A stretch of 64,000 nt of DNA from NCBI GenBank assembly GCA_964550435.1, contig CAZJZI010000003.1:28456-92455 (forward strand). The letters are read 5' to 3'. The first letter of the stretch is position 1, and each line of letters opens with the position of its first letter. This DNA comes from UBA11400 sp964550435. GTDB lineage: Bacteria > Bacteroidota > Rhodothermia > Balneolales > HLUCCA01. The notes under the pieces are model-generated. The model saw only the letters and a program-made list of their open reading frames with translations, was not told the DNA's origin and did not search any database. Shown here piece after piece: positions 23,454-32,822 of the stretch. Both the position numbers and the translations under genes were made by a program.

Positions 23454-23773
23454 GAGTACTCCTTCAGATAGTCGATGGTCTGCATGACCTGTTTACGTTG
23501 ATAAAAAATGAGGGCCATATTCAGTACGAACACTACTCCAAGGCCATAATACACAAGATCGCTTATCTGGGTGATACCAGAAATAAATGAATAACTGAAG
23601 AACAACAATGCGAACAGGTTGACCAGTATCATGATCCGGTATCGCTTGACCCGTTTTTCGAGAAGTTCGAGTTTAATATTATTTGGAACCTCTGCGTGAT
23701 TCTTGCCCACGTGCAGTTCCAATACGGCACGAATCGCCGCTGGGATGGTTGATGGATTGTTTTTATCTGTCAT
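23450..23773 (-). CDS. Small two-helix membrane protein of unknown function
   Basis: This is a 107-residue protein that I do not recognise. Residues 1-45 are polar and basic. Two hydrophobic segments follow: IMILVNLFALLFFSYSFISG and VYYGLGVVFVLNMALIFYQ. The C-terminal tail is short and polar. Topology suggests an inner-membrane hairpin with both ends in the cytoplasm. It is the first gene of a coupled pair with rlmB (4-nt overlap), which supports its being a real gene but does not indicate a role. Confidence 0.7.
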   Translation of the reverse strand: MTDKNNPSTIPAAIRAVLELHVGKNHAEVPNNIKLELLEKRVKRYRIMILVNLFALLFFSYSFISGITQISDLVYYGLGVVFVLNMALIFYQRKQVMQTIDYLKEYS

Positions 23774-23826
23774 GAGTCAAAATTACGAATTTTTCGGAAT
23801 GATTTGGTGATTTGACTGCAATTCGG

Positions 23827-23858
23827 TTTGATAAGCGTTCAGATATCTGCTATTTTAG
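23827..23858 (+). promoter_or_regulatory. Candidate Bacteroidota-type promoter of pyrG
   Basis: TTTG at 23827-23830 is 20 nt from TATTTTAG at 23851-23858, a one-mismatch match to TAnnTTTG. The spacing fits the -33/-7 arrangement and would give a leader of about 20 nt before the ATG at 23885. Confidence 0.45.
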
Positions 23859-23884
23859 ACATCCATCCACCCAAACCAAACTTG

Positions 23885-25495
23885 ATGTCTACCAAGTATA
23901 TTTTTGTAACCGGAGGGGTTACATCATCCCTTGGCAAGGGAATAATTTGCGCTTCATTGGGCCGATTGCTCACCGCCCGCGGACTCCGCGTCACCATTCA
24001 GAAACTGGATCCTTATATCAATGTCGATCCTGGTACCATGAATCCCTATGAACATGGGGAAGTGTATGTAACCGACGATGGCGCCGAGACAGACCTAGAT
24101 CTTGGTCACTACGAACGATTTCTGGACTTGCCAACATCTCAACAGAACAACGTTACGACCGGACGCATCTACTACGATGTGATTATGAAAGAGCGTCAGG
24201 GTGCGTATCTGGGCAAGACTATTCAGGTGGTACCTCACATTACCGACGAAATCAAGTCCCGCGTTCGTTCACTGGGAGACTCTGGTAAATACGATGTGGT
24301 CATTGTTGAGATCGGAGGGACCGTAGGCGACATCGAAGGACTTCCATATTTGGAAGCCATGCGTCAGATGCGATACGATGTGGGTCGTAAAAATACACTC
24401 TCAATTCACCTGACCCTGGTTCCTTATCTTAAAGCTGCGGGTGAAGTCAAGACCAAACCAACACAGCATTCGGTCAAAACATTACTTGAAATTGGTTTAC
24501 AGCCAGATATCCTGGTTTGCCGTGCAGAAGTGCCCTTGGAGCGACCTATTCGTGCAAAAATCGCCCAATTCTGTAATGTTGAAATCGAAGATGTAATTGC
24601 ATCGATTGACGCACCGACCATTTACCAGGTTCCGCTGATGATGTTAGATGAAGGTCTTGATCAACGGGTTATTGATAAATTGGAACTTAAAGCCGGTGAT
24701 ATTGACCTGACCAACTGGCGAGACTTTGTCGGCCGCGTAATGAATCCACCTCGAACAGTTGAAGTTGCTCTTGTTGGTAAGTACGTGGAGCATCATGATG
24801 CGTATATGTCTATTGTGGAGGCGTTTATCCATGCCGGTGCAGTGAACAATTGTAAGGTGAAAGTTCGTTGGGTGCAGTCTGAGAACCTGACTCCCGATAA
24901 CGCTGCTTCCACGCTCGAAGGCGTTCATGGAGTACTTGTTGCCCCTGGATTCGGAGGACGTGGTATCGAAGGGAAGCTTGGTGCGGTTCGCTGGGCACGT
25001 GAAAACGGGATTCCGTTTTTTGGAATCTGTCTTGGGATGCAGTGCTCGGTGATAGAGTTTGCTCGTACTATTTGTGGTATGAAGGGTGCCAACTCTACTG
25101 AGTTTGATCAGGAATCCCCGTACCCGGTTATCGATATCATGCCCGAACAAAAGCAGATCAAAAATATGGGTGGTACAATGCGTCTTGGTAAATACGAGTG
25201 TAAGCTCACATCTGGATCCAAGGCACATGCTGCATACGGACAAGAATTCATCTCCGAGCGTCACCGTCACCGATATGAGATGAACAACGATTTGTTGCCA
25301 CAGTTACAGGCCAAAGGCATGATTGTGAGCGGTACGAATCCGGAGCGTGGACTCGTAGAAATTGTAGAGCTACCAGACCATCCATGGTTTGTGGGTGTTC
25401 AGTTTCATCCGGAGCTGAAAAGTACGGTAACACGTCCACATCCTTTGTTCGTCGGCTTCATAGGTGCAGCGGTTAAGCACGCAGGAAAAGCCTGA
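23885..25495 (+). CDS. pyrG: CTP synthase
   Basis: This enzyme aminates UTP to CTP using glutamine and ATP. The 536-residue protein starts at the ATG at 23885 (MSTKYIFVTGGVTSSLGKG); an in-frame ATG at 23828 would add 19 unconserved residues. The N-terminal synthetase domain includes the P-loop-like GGVTSSLGKG and MNPYEHGEVYV. The C-terminal class I glutaminase has the nucleophile Cys in GICLGMQC and the His/Glu pair in QFHPE. A NUDIX gene follows after 2 nt, so they are cotranscribed. Confidence 0.97.
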   Translation: MSTKYIFVTGGVTSSLGKGIICASLGRLLTARGLRVTIQKLDPYINVDPGTMNPYEHGEVYVTDDGAETDLDLGHYERFLDLPTSQQNNVTTGRIYYDVIMKERQGAYLGKTIQVVPHITDEIKSRVRSLGDSGKYDVVIVEIGGTVGDIEGLPYLEAMRQMRYDVGRKNTLSIHLTLVPYLKAAGEVKTKPTQHSVKTLLEIGLQPDILVCRAEVPLERPIRAKIAQFCNVEIEDVIASIDAPTIYQVPLMMLDEGLDQRVIDKLELKAGDIDLTNWRDFVGRVMNPPRTVEVALVGKYVEHHDAYMSIVEAFIHAGAVNNCKVKVRWVQSENLTPDNAASTLEGVHGVLVAPGFGGRGIEGKLGAVRWARENGIPFFGICLGMQCSVIEFARTICGMKGANSTEFDQESPYPVIDIMPEQKQIKNMGGTMRLGKYECKLTSGSKAHAAYGQEFISERHRHRYEMNNDLLPQLQAKGMIVSGTNPERGLVEIVELPDHPWFVGVQFHPELKSTVTRPHPLFVGFIGAAVKHAGKA

Positions 25496-25497
25496 TT

Positions 25498-25974
25498 ATG
25501 AGCATCGATTTCACCCGAGCGCTTGGACATAGGGTTCGGGTGAGAGCCTGTGGACTTGTTGTGCACGATGAGGCTTTGTTGTTGGTAAGGCTTCAGGCAC
25601 CAACTCGACCGGATCCGTTCTGGTCTGTTCCCGGGGGTGGCGTTCAACACGGGGAGTCGCTCGAAACCGCAGTTATACGTGAACTCTACGAAGAAACCGG
25701 TTTGGAAGTAGCTGTTAATCGACTTCAGTATATCACTGAATTCATACAACAACCTTTCCATGCCATAGAATTCTACTTTTTGTGTCAAAAAACAGGGGGC
25801 ACACTCTCAAAAGGACATGATCCAGAGTTTGAAGTGGGGAGTCAGTTGATACTGGATGTAGCATTTACATCTCTGGACGAGCTAGATGAAACTGATCTAT
25901 TCCCTGAATTCATCCGTCATCGGTTCCTAAAAGATTTGCAACGCGGGACAGATACTCCGATATGGATACGCTAA
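25498..25974 (+). CDS. NUDIX hydrolase downstream of pyrG
   Basis: This is a 158-residue NUDIX protein. The NUDIX box GGGVQHGESLETAVIREL..YEETGL matches the consensus, with the metal-binding Glu residues in place. A strand LRRLQ..FWSVPGGG precedes it. The substrate cannot be assigned; position directly after pyrG might suggest a nucleotide, but this is weak. Its last 65 nt overlap the 3' end of the convergent GNAT gene. Confidence 0.85.
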   Translation: MSIDFTRALGHRVRVRACGLVVHDEALLLVRLQAPTRPDPFWSVPGGGVQHGESLETAVIRELYEETGLEVAVNRLQYITEFIQQPFHAIEFYFLCQKTGGTLSKGHDPEFEVGSQLILDVAFTSLDELDETDLFPEFIRHRFLKDLQRGTDTPIWIR

Positions 25975-26425
25975 GGTGAATCCTGAAGTCGTTATGCACC
26001 TCGTTCCAGCCGGCTTCGATGACCTTGAAACCATCTGAAAGTCCCATCATCAGCATTTCCGGTGCTTGATTTGGGAACGTATCGAATTCGAAGGTTTTGT
26101 AACCACGTTTAGCAGCCTGTTTCATCATCTGTATGGTCATGAGCCGAGCGAAGCCTTTTCGCCTGAATGCGGGCATGACACCACCTTTAGCCGAGTAAAA
26201 AATGCCATTTTCCTGTCCATAACCCACTTTGAATCCCGCACGTATACCATCAATTTCAAGTAAAAGAATGGTTAAATCGTTACGGTCATACGAGTTGATA
26301 ACACGATCTTCGCTGAACAAGAACTTGTTCAGTGAAAGAATTCGGTCAATTTGAGTCAGTGGCAGCCGAAACAATTTTACCGACTTGTCCGAAAAAATCA
26401 ACTCCGGGGCATCATATAACGACAT
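25910..26425 (-). CDS. GNAT-family acetyltransferase, convergent with the NUDIX gene
   Basis: This is a 171-residue protein with a GNAT core: LLLEIDGIRAGFKVGYGQ, then FYSAKGGVMPAFRRKGFARLMTIQMM (acetyl-CoA loop RRKGFA) and YKTFEFDTFPNQ. It resembles GNATs of unknown substrate. The C-terminal 21 codons lie antisense to the NUDIX gene; the GNAT fold would be complete before that overlap, so the overlap encodes only a tail. Confidence 0.78.
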   Translation of the reverse strand: MSLYDAPELIFSDKSVKLFRLPLTQIDRILSLNKFLFSEDRVINSYDRNDLTILLLEIDGIRAGFKVGYGQENGIFYSAKGGVMPAFRRKGFARLMTIQMMKQAAKRGYKTFEFDTFPNQAPEMLMMGLSDGFKVIEAGWNEVHNDFRIHLSVSISEYLSRVANLLGTDDG

Positions 26426-26441
26426 TTTGCAGAAAAATGAT

Positions 26442-26468
26442 TAATTTTGCGCGCTGTGTCTATGTTTG
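26442..26468 (+). promoter_or_regulatory. Two TAnnTTTG elements upstream of nadE
   Basis: TAATTTTG at 26442-26449 and TATGTTTG at 26461-26468 both match the Bacteroidota -7 consensus. No matching -33 TTTG stands at the ideal distance from either. The second would give a leader of about 35 nt. Confidence 0.4.
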
Positions 26469-26508
26469 ACCACTCTTATTACTCAGCACCATCCAAAATA
26501 CTGCAGCA

Positions 26509-28194
26509 TTGGCTAACCTTAAAATTAGAATTAAGCAGATCAACACCATTGTTGGGGATCTACACGGAAATACGCAAATGGTATTGAATGCACTAGCAGC
26601 AGCTAGTGCTGATCATGTTGACTTGTTGGTACTGCAGGAACTTGTGACTTGTGGGTATCCTCCTGCAGATCTACTCGAACGTGAATCCTTTCGTGAGCGT
26701 ATATACGAGAGCAATGACCAGATTGTGGAGGCTACCCGAGCGATGGGGACAGCGATTTTGTTCGGTACGGTGACAGCCAACGAAGGGTACGGCCGACGCA
26801 TGTTCAATTCGGCAATTCTGGCAGCCGGTGGAAAGATAGTAAGTACTACTTACAAGACGTTGCTCCCGACGTACGATATTTTTGATGAATTGCGCTATTT
26901 CGAACCGAACAATGCCGGATTCGAAGTGGTTACGTTTCGTGGATTAAAACTTGGGCTCACGATCTGCGAGGATATTTGGAACGTGGATAACGAAATCGTG
27001 TACCATAACTACGATAAGGATCCCGCTGCAGAACTCAAGGCCAGGGGCGCCGAAGTACTTGTGAATGTATCGGCTTCACCCTACACGAAGCGAAAGGCAG
27101 ATGTCAGGTTGCGGATGCTCAGGAACCATGCAATGGAGAGTGGCTTACCGATTTTATATGTGAATCAGGTAGGGGCGAATACCGAGGTTTTATTCGATGG
27201 TGACTCAATGGTGATGAACCGTGACGGAGTAATTGTTGCTGATACTGAAATGTTTGAGGACTCGCAGTCAGACGTTATTTGGGATAACTCCATGAGTACG
27301 TTTGTATCTCTTCAGCCCAATGTAGGAAGAGAATCATCGATGCAGGCTCGTCAATTCAGGGCGTTAAAAATGGGAATTCAGGATTATTTCCGCAAATCAG
27401 GATTACCAGGAAAAGTTGTATTTGGACTTAGCGGGGGCATCGATTCGGCATTGGTCGCTGTTCTGGCAACTGAGGCACTAGGTCCACAAAATGTGACAGC
27501 ATACACGCTTCCATCCATGTTTTCATCTGATGGGAGTGTGACAGATTCGCAAAAATTGGCGAAAAATCTTGGCATTTCACTCCAAGAACTTCCAGTGACC
27601 CCTGCTTATGAAACGCTGATGCAGACATTGGAACCACTGTTCATTAATACTGAGTTTGGATTGGCAGAGGAAAATCTGCAAAGTCGTATCCGCGGGACAT
27701 TATTAATGGCTATCTCTAATAAGTTTGGGTCCATTTTGCTCAATACCGGTAATAAATCTGAGTTGGCTGTAGGGTATTGTACATTATACGGTGACATGAA
27801 TGGTGGACTTTCTGTTATTTCTGATTTGTATAAAACCGAAGTTTACGCATTGTGTGAATGGCTAAACAAAACATATTTCGGTCGCGAAGTCATTCCAAAT
27901 GAGATTCTAACAAAAGCGCCAAGTGCTGAGTTACGTCCGGACCAAAAAGACAGCGATTCTCTGCCCGAGTATTCTGTTTTAGATCAAATTTTAAAACTAT
28001 ATGTCGAGGAGCAACTATCTGCTGAAGTTATTGCTGAACGCGGATTCGATGCAGATGTGGTAAAAAAAGTTATCCGGTTAACAGATGGGGCAGAATTCAA
28101 AAGGCGTCAGAGCCCGCCAGGACTCCGATTGAGCGCCAAGGCGTTCGGCATAGGGCGAAGATTACCTATTGTTCAGCGCTGGACCAGACAGTAG
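26509..28194 (+). CDS. nadE: Glutamine-dependent NAD+ synthetase
   Basis: This enzyme converts deamido-NAD to NAD using glutamine and ATP. The 561-residue protein has an N-terminal nitrilase-type glutaminase, with the catalytic Glu in VLQELVTCGYPP, Lys in YKTLLPTYD and Cys in LTICEDIW. The C-terminal synthetase has the PP-loop FGLSGGIDSAL. The start is a TTG at 26509: the conserved first strand (IRIKQINTIVGD) begins right after it, and the first in-frame ATG at 26578 would cut it off. Confidence 0.95.
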   Translation: MANLKIRIKQINTIVGDLHGNTQMVLNALAAASADHVDLLVLQELVTCGYPPADLLERESFRERIYESNDQIVEATRAMGTAILFGTVTANEGYGRRMFNSAILAAGGKIVSTTYKTLLPTYDIFDELRYFEPNNAGFEVVTFRGLKLGLTICEDIWNVDNEIVYHNYDKDPAAELKARGAEVLVNVSASPYTKRKADVRLRMLRNHAMESGLPILYVNQVGANTEVLFDGDSMVMNRDGVIVADTEMFEDSQSDVIWDNSMSTFVSLQPNVGRESSMQARQFRALKMGIQDYFRKSGLPGKVVFGLSGGIDSALVAVLATEALGPQNVTAYTLPSMFSSDGSVTDSQKLAKNLGISLQELPVTPAYETLMQTLEPLFINTEFGLAEENLQSRIRGTLLMAISNKFGSILLNTGNKSELAVGYCTLYGDMNGGLSVISDLYKTEVYALCEWLNKTYFGREVIPNEILTKAPSAELRPDQKDSDSLPEYSVLDQILKLYVEEQLSAEVIAERGFDADVVKKVIRLTDGAEFKRRQSPPGLRLSAKAFGIGRRLPIVQRWTRQ

Positions 28195-28337
28195 AATTCC
28201 AATCATTTCAAAAAGTTGTGAAAAGTATCAACCTGGACATTTTTTCGGGTCATAATGCTTATATTCACCAACATTGTATACTAATTTGAATCTCAGTGCG
28301 TAATGCCTGAAACCAAAACCGATTAACGCTCTTTTCT

Positions 28338-30317
28338 ATGTATAAAAAACTGACCCTGATGCTCCTGGCGGGAGTAGTCGGAACTTCCGTTGCTCAGGCC
28401 CAGCAAAACGGCTATAATTCATCCAAAGATCAGCGTTTGGAATACATCGAACCTGTACAGTTGAAGCAGGATCCATCTATTCCAAGATCCCAGCCTGTTG
28501 GAATTGACGAGCTAGAACGTGATTTGATGCAAAGTCTGGCAGATATTTATCGCCAGCATGTATTGGCCCTGGATTCGCAGGTTAACGGCGATCTGGTTAG
28601 TGCCGAAAAATACATAATTGATGGACTTACGGCATTTCAGAGTATCATAGAAGAGTATCCGGAGGTTCAGTCGAATCGTCGTGTTGCTGAGCTGTATCGA
28701 ACCCTTATCGCTGAATATCAGGCTTTTTACGGGATTACGGACCCTATTGGAGAACCAGTTGGAGATGTCTTTGCAGCTTTGAACGAAATGTTCAACCTCT
28801 CTGATGATTTTGTCGATTCCGAATATTTTGTACTCCCAGAGAATATTGGTGTAGAGAAGACTGAAGTTCCATTGATTCTAAATCGACAGGTGCAGAATCA
28901 AATAGCATATCTGGCCTATCGTCGTCCTGAGATTATGTCGAGATGGCTTGAACGATCGGCAGTCTATTTTCCCATGATGCGTGAGATTTTTGAAGATGAA
29001 GGAGTGCCGTTGGAGCTGATTCATTTGTCCATGGTCGAGAGTGGACTCGTTCCTGTAGCTGCAAGTCGTGCACGTGCTGTTGGACTATGGCAGTTTATTC
29101 AGTCTACAGGGGCTATGTATGGTCTTGAAGTAAATTGGTGGATTGATGAGCGTCGTGACCCGGTCAAATCGACCCGTGCAGCTGCACGACACCTAAAGGA
29201 TTTGTATGAGTACTGGAATGACTGGCATCTTGCTTTAGCGAATTATAACGTGAGTACCCGTCGCATGCGTCAGTCTATTCAATTAGCAGGTGGTCAACGC
29301 GATTATTGGGCGATTTTTCCATATTTGCCTCGAGAAACCCGTGGTTATGTCCCTATTTATATCGCTGCCACCCTCATTGCATCGAATCCTCAGGATTTTG
29401 GATTTGAGCCGCGATATGATGCTGAACCATATACGTTTGATTTGGTTGATATTGAAGGATCAGTTGATTTGAATATTTTGGCTGATGCTGCTGGTATCAC
29501 TACACAAGAATTACGTGCACTGAATCCTGAACTCCTTCGCTGGGCAACACCTCCAGGTAGATCGGCGTATCCGTTGAAAATTCCAGCAGGTACCAAAGAA
29601 CAGTTTCTGGAGAGTTACAAAAACATCCCCGATACTGCCCGCAAAGAGTTACTTGTTCACACTGTTTCACGCGGTGAATCTCTTGGGATTATCGCAAACA
29701 GATATTCAGTAACTGTTCGTGATATTTTCGCAGCGAACGAACGACTTAATACTACCATTTTCCCAGGTCAGGAAATTATAATTCCGGTTCCCGAAGGCAG
29801 TAATGTGGCGATATCAGCGAATATGCCATCTCGGGCAAGAAGTGCATCAAGTGGATCTTCTTCCCGCTCTACCCCAAGTAGTTCAAACGTTGTCGCTCCT
29901 CCGAATACAGCTCGTGTTTCTTACACCGTTAAATCAGGTGATACCATCGGTCATATCGCCGAATGGTTCGATACCGATGCATTCCGTGTTCGTGGATGGA
30001 ACAACGTTTCAAATAATATTAGAGTCGGTCAACGGTTGGCTTTGTTTGTCCCGGCTTCTCGATTGAATGAATTTGAACAAATCAATTCAATGTCTTTCAA
30101 CGACAAGCAGTCTTTGGTACGCAACCGGCGGAATGGTGGTGGGTCTGTGAATATTGCTGCAAACACCTCCTCCGGAGCGGAAACGTATACTGTACGCCGC
30201 AACGATAATCTGTTTAATATTGCACGTGACCATGGTACCACAGTGCAACAACTACGTCAGTTGAATAACTTAAGAAACGATCGAATTTATGCAGGCCAGG
30301 TTCTCAGATTGCGATAA
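28338..30317 (+). CDS. mltD: MltD-like membrane-bound lytic transglycosylase with three LysM domains
   Basis: This is a periplasmic murein hydrolase of 659 residues that cleaves the MurNAc-GlcNAc bond and forms anhydro-MurNAc. A signal peptide (MYKKLTLMLLAGVV..AQAQ) is followed by a helical region, then the GH23 SLT domain with the catalytic Glu in SMVESGLVP, and ARAVGLWQFIQSTG and LALANYNVS. Three LysM domains follow: HTVSRGESLGIIANRYS, YTVKSGDTIGHIAEWF and YTVRRNDNLFNIARDHG. The next gene begins 1 nt after its stop codon, so the two are cotranscribed. Confidence 0.93.
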   Translation: MYKKLTLMLLAGVVGTSVAQAQQNGYNSSKDQRLEYIEPVQLKQDPSIPRSQPVGIDELERDLMQSLADIYRQHVLALDSQVNGDLVSAEKYIIDGLTAFQSIIEEYPEVQSNRRVAELYRTLIAEYQAFYGITDPIGEPVGDVFAALNEMFNLSDDFVDSEYFVLPENIGVEKTEVPLILNRQVQNQIAYLAYRRPEIMSRWLERSAVYFPMMREIFEDEGVPLELIHLSMVESGLVPVAASRARAVGLWQFIQSTGAMYGLEVNWWIDERRDPVKSTRAAARHLKDLYEYWNDWHLALANYNVSTRRMRQSIQLAGGQRDYWAIFPYLPRETRGYVPIYIAATLIASNPQDFGFEPRYDAEPYTFDLVDIEGSVDLNILADAAGITTQELRALNPELLRWATPPGRSAYPLKIPAGTKEQFLESYKNIPDTARKELLVHTVSRGESLGIIANRYSVTVRDIFAANERLNTTIFPGQEIIIPVPEGSNVAISANMPSRARSASSGSSSRSTPSSSNVVAPPNTARVSYTVKSGDTIGHIAEWFDTDAFRVRGWNNVSNNIRVGQRLALFVPASRLNEFEQINSMSFNDKQSLVRNRRNGGGSVNIAANTSSGAETYTVRRNDNLFNIARDHGTTVQQLRQLNNLRNDRIYAGQVLRLR

Positions 30318-30318
30318 T

Positions 30319-31977
30319 ATGATACCAAGAAGTCCAAAATTCTATTTGTTCAGCATCGTCCTGATGATTTCCTCAATGGGAATAATTGGAGCGGCATATC
30401 AATCTGACACATTCTTTCTGATAAAAAAGAATTTTACACTTTTCAGTGAGGTAGTTCAAGAAATCAATTCCCGGTATGTTGACGAAACGGATCCGGAGAA
30501 ACTTATCCGACATGGAATCACATCCATGCTTGAATTGCTGGATCCCTACACGGTTTTGATCGATGAAGCCGATAATCAGACAATGGAAATTTTGACGACT
30601 GGTCGTTACGCTGGAGTTGGGATTGAGGTCGGAGCCCGTGGTGGCAGGCTTGTTGTTATAGCTCCGATCGAAGGGTACTCTGCCTATCAGAAAGGTGTTC
30701 GAGCCGGTGACACTATATTGAGTGTAGATGGGATCTCTGTAACAGGTATGACTATGGAAGATCTGGAGAGTTTGATTCGGGGTGAGCCTGGTACGCTACT
30801 GATTCTGACCGTTGAGCGCGCGGGATTCGATCAACCCATAGAATTTGAACTCATTCGTGAGAATGTAGAAATCAAAAATATTGCCTATGCAGGTTATGTT
30901 GACGCCGATTCAACAATCGGCATTGTAACATTGTCACGATTTGGACAAGGTGCTGCTTCAGAAGTTAGAGAAGCATTGGTAGGCCTGCAGGAACGTGGAC
31001 AATTGAAAGGTTTTATCCTCGATTTGAGGAATAATCCCGGAGGATTACTTGATGAGGCCGTTAATATTGTCGATAAATTTATAGAGCCGGGCGTTCAGGT
31101 TGTTCAGACTCAAGGAAGAAGCTTCGACGCTTCATTCAATTCTGGGGCAGACGAGCCTATATTGTTTAGTGGCCCTGTTGTAATACTTCAAAACAATGGG
31201 AGCGCGAGTGCGTCGGAGATCGTGTCTGGTGCATTGCAGGATCTCGACAGAGCGGTAATTATCGGTACACGCAGTTTTGGGAAAGGACTCGTTCAGATTG
31301 TCAGACCTTTATCGTACAACACATCGCTAAAGATCACTACTTCCAGATATTACATTCCAAGTGGTAGATCTATTCAATCGGCCATTTACAGTCATTTGGA
31401 AGCGGGACACACCCTTCAGGTACCCGACTCACTACGAAAAGAGTTTAAAACAAAGAATGGAAGAAGTGTATATGATGGTATAGGAATCGATCCGGACATT
31501 CTGATTGAAGATACACCACAAAAGCTAGTTGAAATCGCATTGCTTCAAAATTCAGCATATTTCTTTTATGCGAATGAATATCAATCGAAAAATCGCGCAT
31601 TCAATGCAGACTCAATCGATCAAAGTATTCTGGATGATTTCTACTCTTATCTGGAGAAAACCGGATTTGATTATACTACCCGCTCCGAACGATATCTAAG
31701 TTCGCTCGAAACTCAACTCTCAGAAGACGGGCTTTCGGATGCCACTGCTAGCTTGACTGCCTTAAAAGATGTGGTGCGTGAACATAAAATACGAGATCTT
31801 AAGTCCATAGAATCGACAATTATAAACGAGTTGTATCAGGAGTTGGTTTCCCGCTATAAAGGAGAGTCTGGTAGATTTGAAGCCTCTCTGAGATATGATC
31901 CAGGGGTAATTAAAGCGGTCGAAATCATTCAAAATGAAAGTAATCGTAATCAGATTCTTGGGGATTCCAAATTTTGA
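30319..31977 (+). CDS. S41 carboxy-terminal processing protease with PDZ domain
   Basis: This is an exported Ser/Lys protease of 552 residues (CtpA/Prc family). The ATG at 30319 (MIPRSPKFYLFSIV) follows the mltD stop by one base and provides an N-terminal anchor or signal. A PDZ domain (about residues 90-190, GVGIEVGARGGRLVVIAPIEG..YQKGVRAGD) precedes the protease core with the catalytic Ser in NNGSASASEIV and Lys in RSFGKGLVQ. A helical C-terminal region of about 130 residues closes it. Ctp proteases often regulate murein hydrolases, which makes the mltD neighbour suggestive. It overlaps the PHP gene by 4 nt. Confidence 0.93.
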   Translation: MIPRSPKFYLFSIVLMISSMGIIGAAYQSDTFFLIKKNFTLFSEVVQEINSRYVDETDPEKLIRHGITSMLELLDPYTVLIDEADNQTMEILTTGRYAGVGIEVGARGGRLVVIAPIEGYSAYQKGVRAGDTILSVDGISVTGMTMEDLESLIRGEPGTLLILTVERAGFDQPIEFELIRENVEIKNIAYAGYVDADSTIGIVTLSRFGQGAASEVREALVGLQERGQLKGFILDLRNNPGGLLDEAVNIVDKFIEPGVQVVQTQGRSFDASFNSGADEPILFSGPVVILQNNGSASASEIVSGALQDLDRAVIIGTRSFGKGLVQIVRPLSYNTSLKITTSRYYIPSGRSIQSAIYSHLEAGHTLQVPDSLRKEFKTKNGRSVYDGIGIDPDILIEDTPQKLVEIALLQNSAYFFYANEYQSKNRAFNADSIDQSILDDFYSYLEKTGFDYTTRSERYLSSLETQLSEDGLSDATASLTALKDVVREHKIRDLKSIESTIINELYQELVSRYKGESGRFEASLRYDPGVIKAVEIIQNESNRNQILGDSKF

Positions 31978-32810
31978 AAGCCGACTTACATGTCCACACG
32001 ACGGCTTCAGATGGAAGATTGACCCCTTCTGAAATGGTGTCACTTGCAGCGCAACAAGGAATTTCAGTGCTGGCGATTACGGATCATGATACGTTGGACG
32101 GATATGTTTTGGCGAAACCTGAGGCTGAAAAAATTGGGATTATGCTTATCCCCGCTGTTGAAATCACTACCAATTTCGACGGTAGAGAATGTCATTTACT
32201 TGCCTACGATATTGATTACCATGATACAAACTTACAAGCATTTCTCTTCAGTCAACGATTGATTCGCAAGTCGAGAGCAACCGCGATTGTGGCCAAACTA
32301 AATAAAATGGGCTTCGATCTGGAAATGGAAGAAGTGAAAGCTGAATCAGGCAAAGCAACAATCAGTAGAAACCACATTGCGGCCGCAATGCAACGCAAGA
32401 ATATTGTTGCTACGAAACGTGAAGCCTTTGATAGATATCTGCATTCTAAGGGACCTGCCTATGTCCAGAATGAATACCCCAGCGTATTGGATGTGATTGC
32501 AATGGTCAAAGATGTAGGAGGTGTTAGTATTCTTGCTCATCCAGGAAAGTCTTATATTTATCAGGAACTGAAACTTCTAAAGGATCACGGTCTCGATGGC
32601 CTCGAATATTTACATCCGAGTCACACGTGGGCATTGCAGAAGAAATACAAGGATTATGCTGTAAATTATGGTATGTTATTGACCGGTGGAAGTGATTTTC
32701 ATGGTACCAGATCACATGAGGTTGATTATTTAGGTACGATTTGTGTTGATCTCCATCGGGTTGATTCACTTTTAGAACGAGCTTCAGAGCGAAAGAAACT
32801 ACCTGTTTAA
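31974..32810 (+). CDS. PHP-domain phosphoesterase (YciV/RNase AM-like)
   Basis: This is a 278-residue metal-dependent phosphoesterase. PHP motifs are present: KADLHVHTTASDG, LAITDHDTLDGY, the Glu of IPAVEITTN, ILAHPGK and GGSDFHG. Related proteins hydrolyse 3',5'-bisnucleotides or trim RNA 5' ends. The start is a TTG at 31974 that overlaps the ctp stop as TTGA; the motif K-A-D-L-H begins with the next codon, so no later start is possible. The product is cytosolic. Confidence 0.88.
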   Translation: MKADLHVHTTASDGRLTPSEMVSLAAQQGISVLAITDHDTLDGYVLAKPEAEKIGIMLIPAVEITTNFDGRECHLLAYDIDYHDTNLQAFLFSQRLIRKSRATAIVAKLNKMGFDLEMEEVKAESGKATISRNHIAAAMQRKNIVATKREAFDRYLHSKGPAYVQNEYPSVLDVIAMVKDVGGVSILAHPGKSYIYQELKLLKDHGLDGLEYLHPSHTWALQKKYKDYAVNYGMLLTGGSDFHGTRSHEVDYLGTICVDLHRVDSLLERASERKKLPV

Positions 32811-32822
32811 ATCAATTATTAT

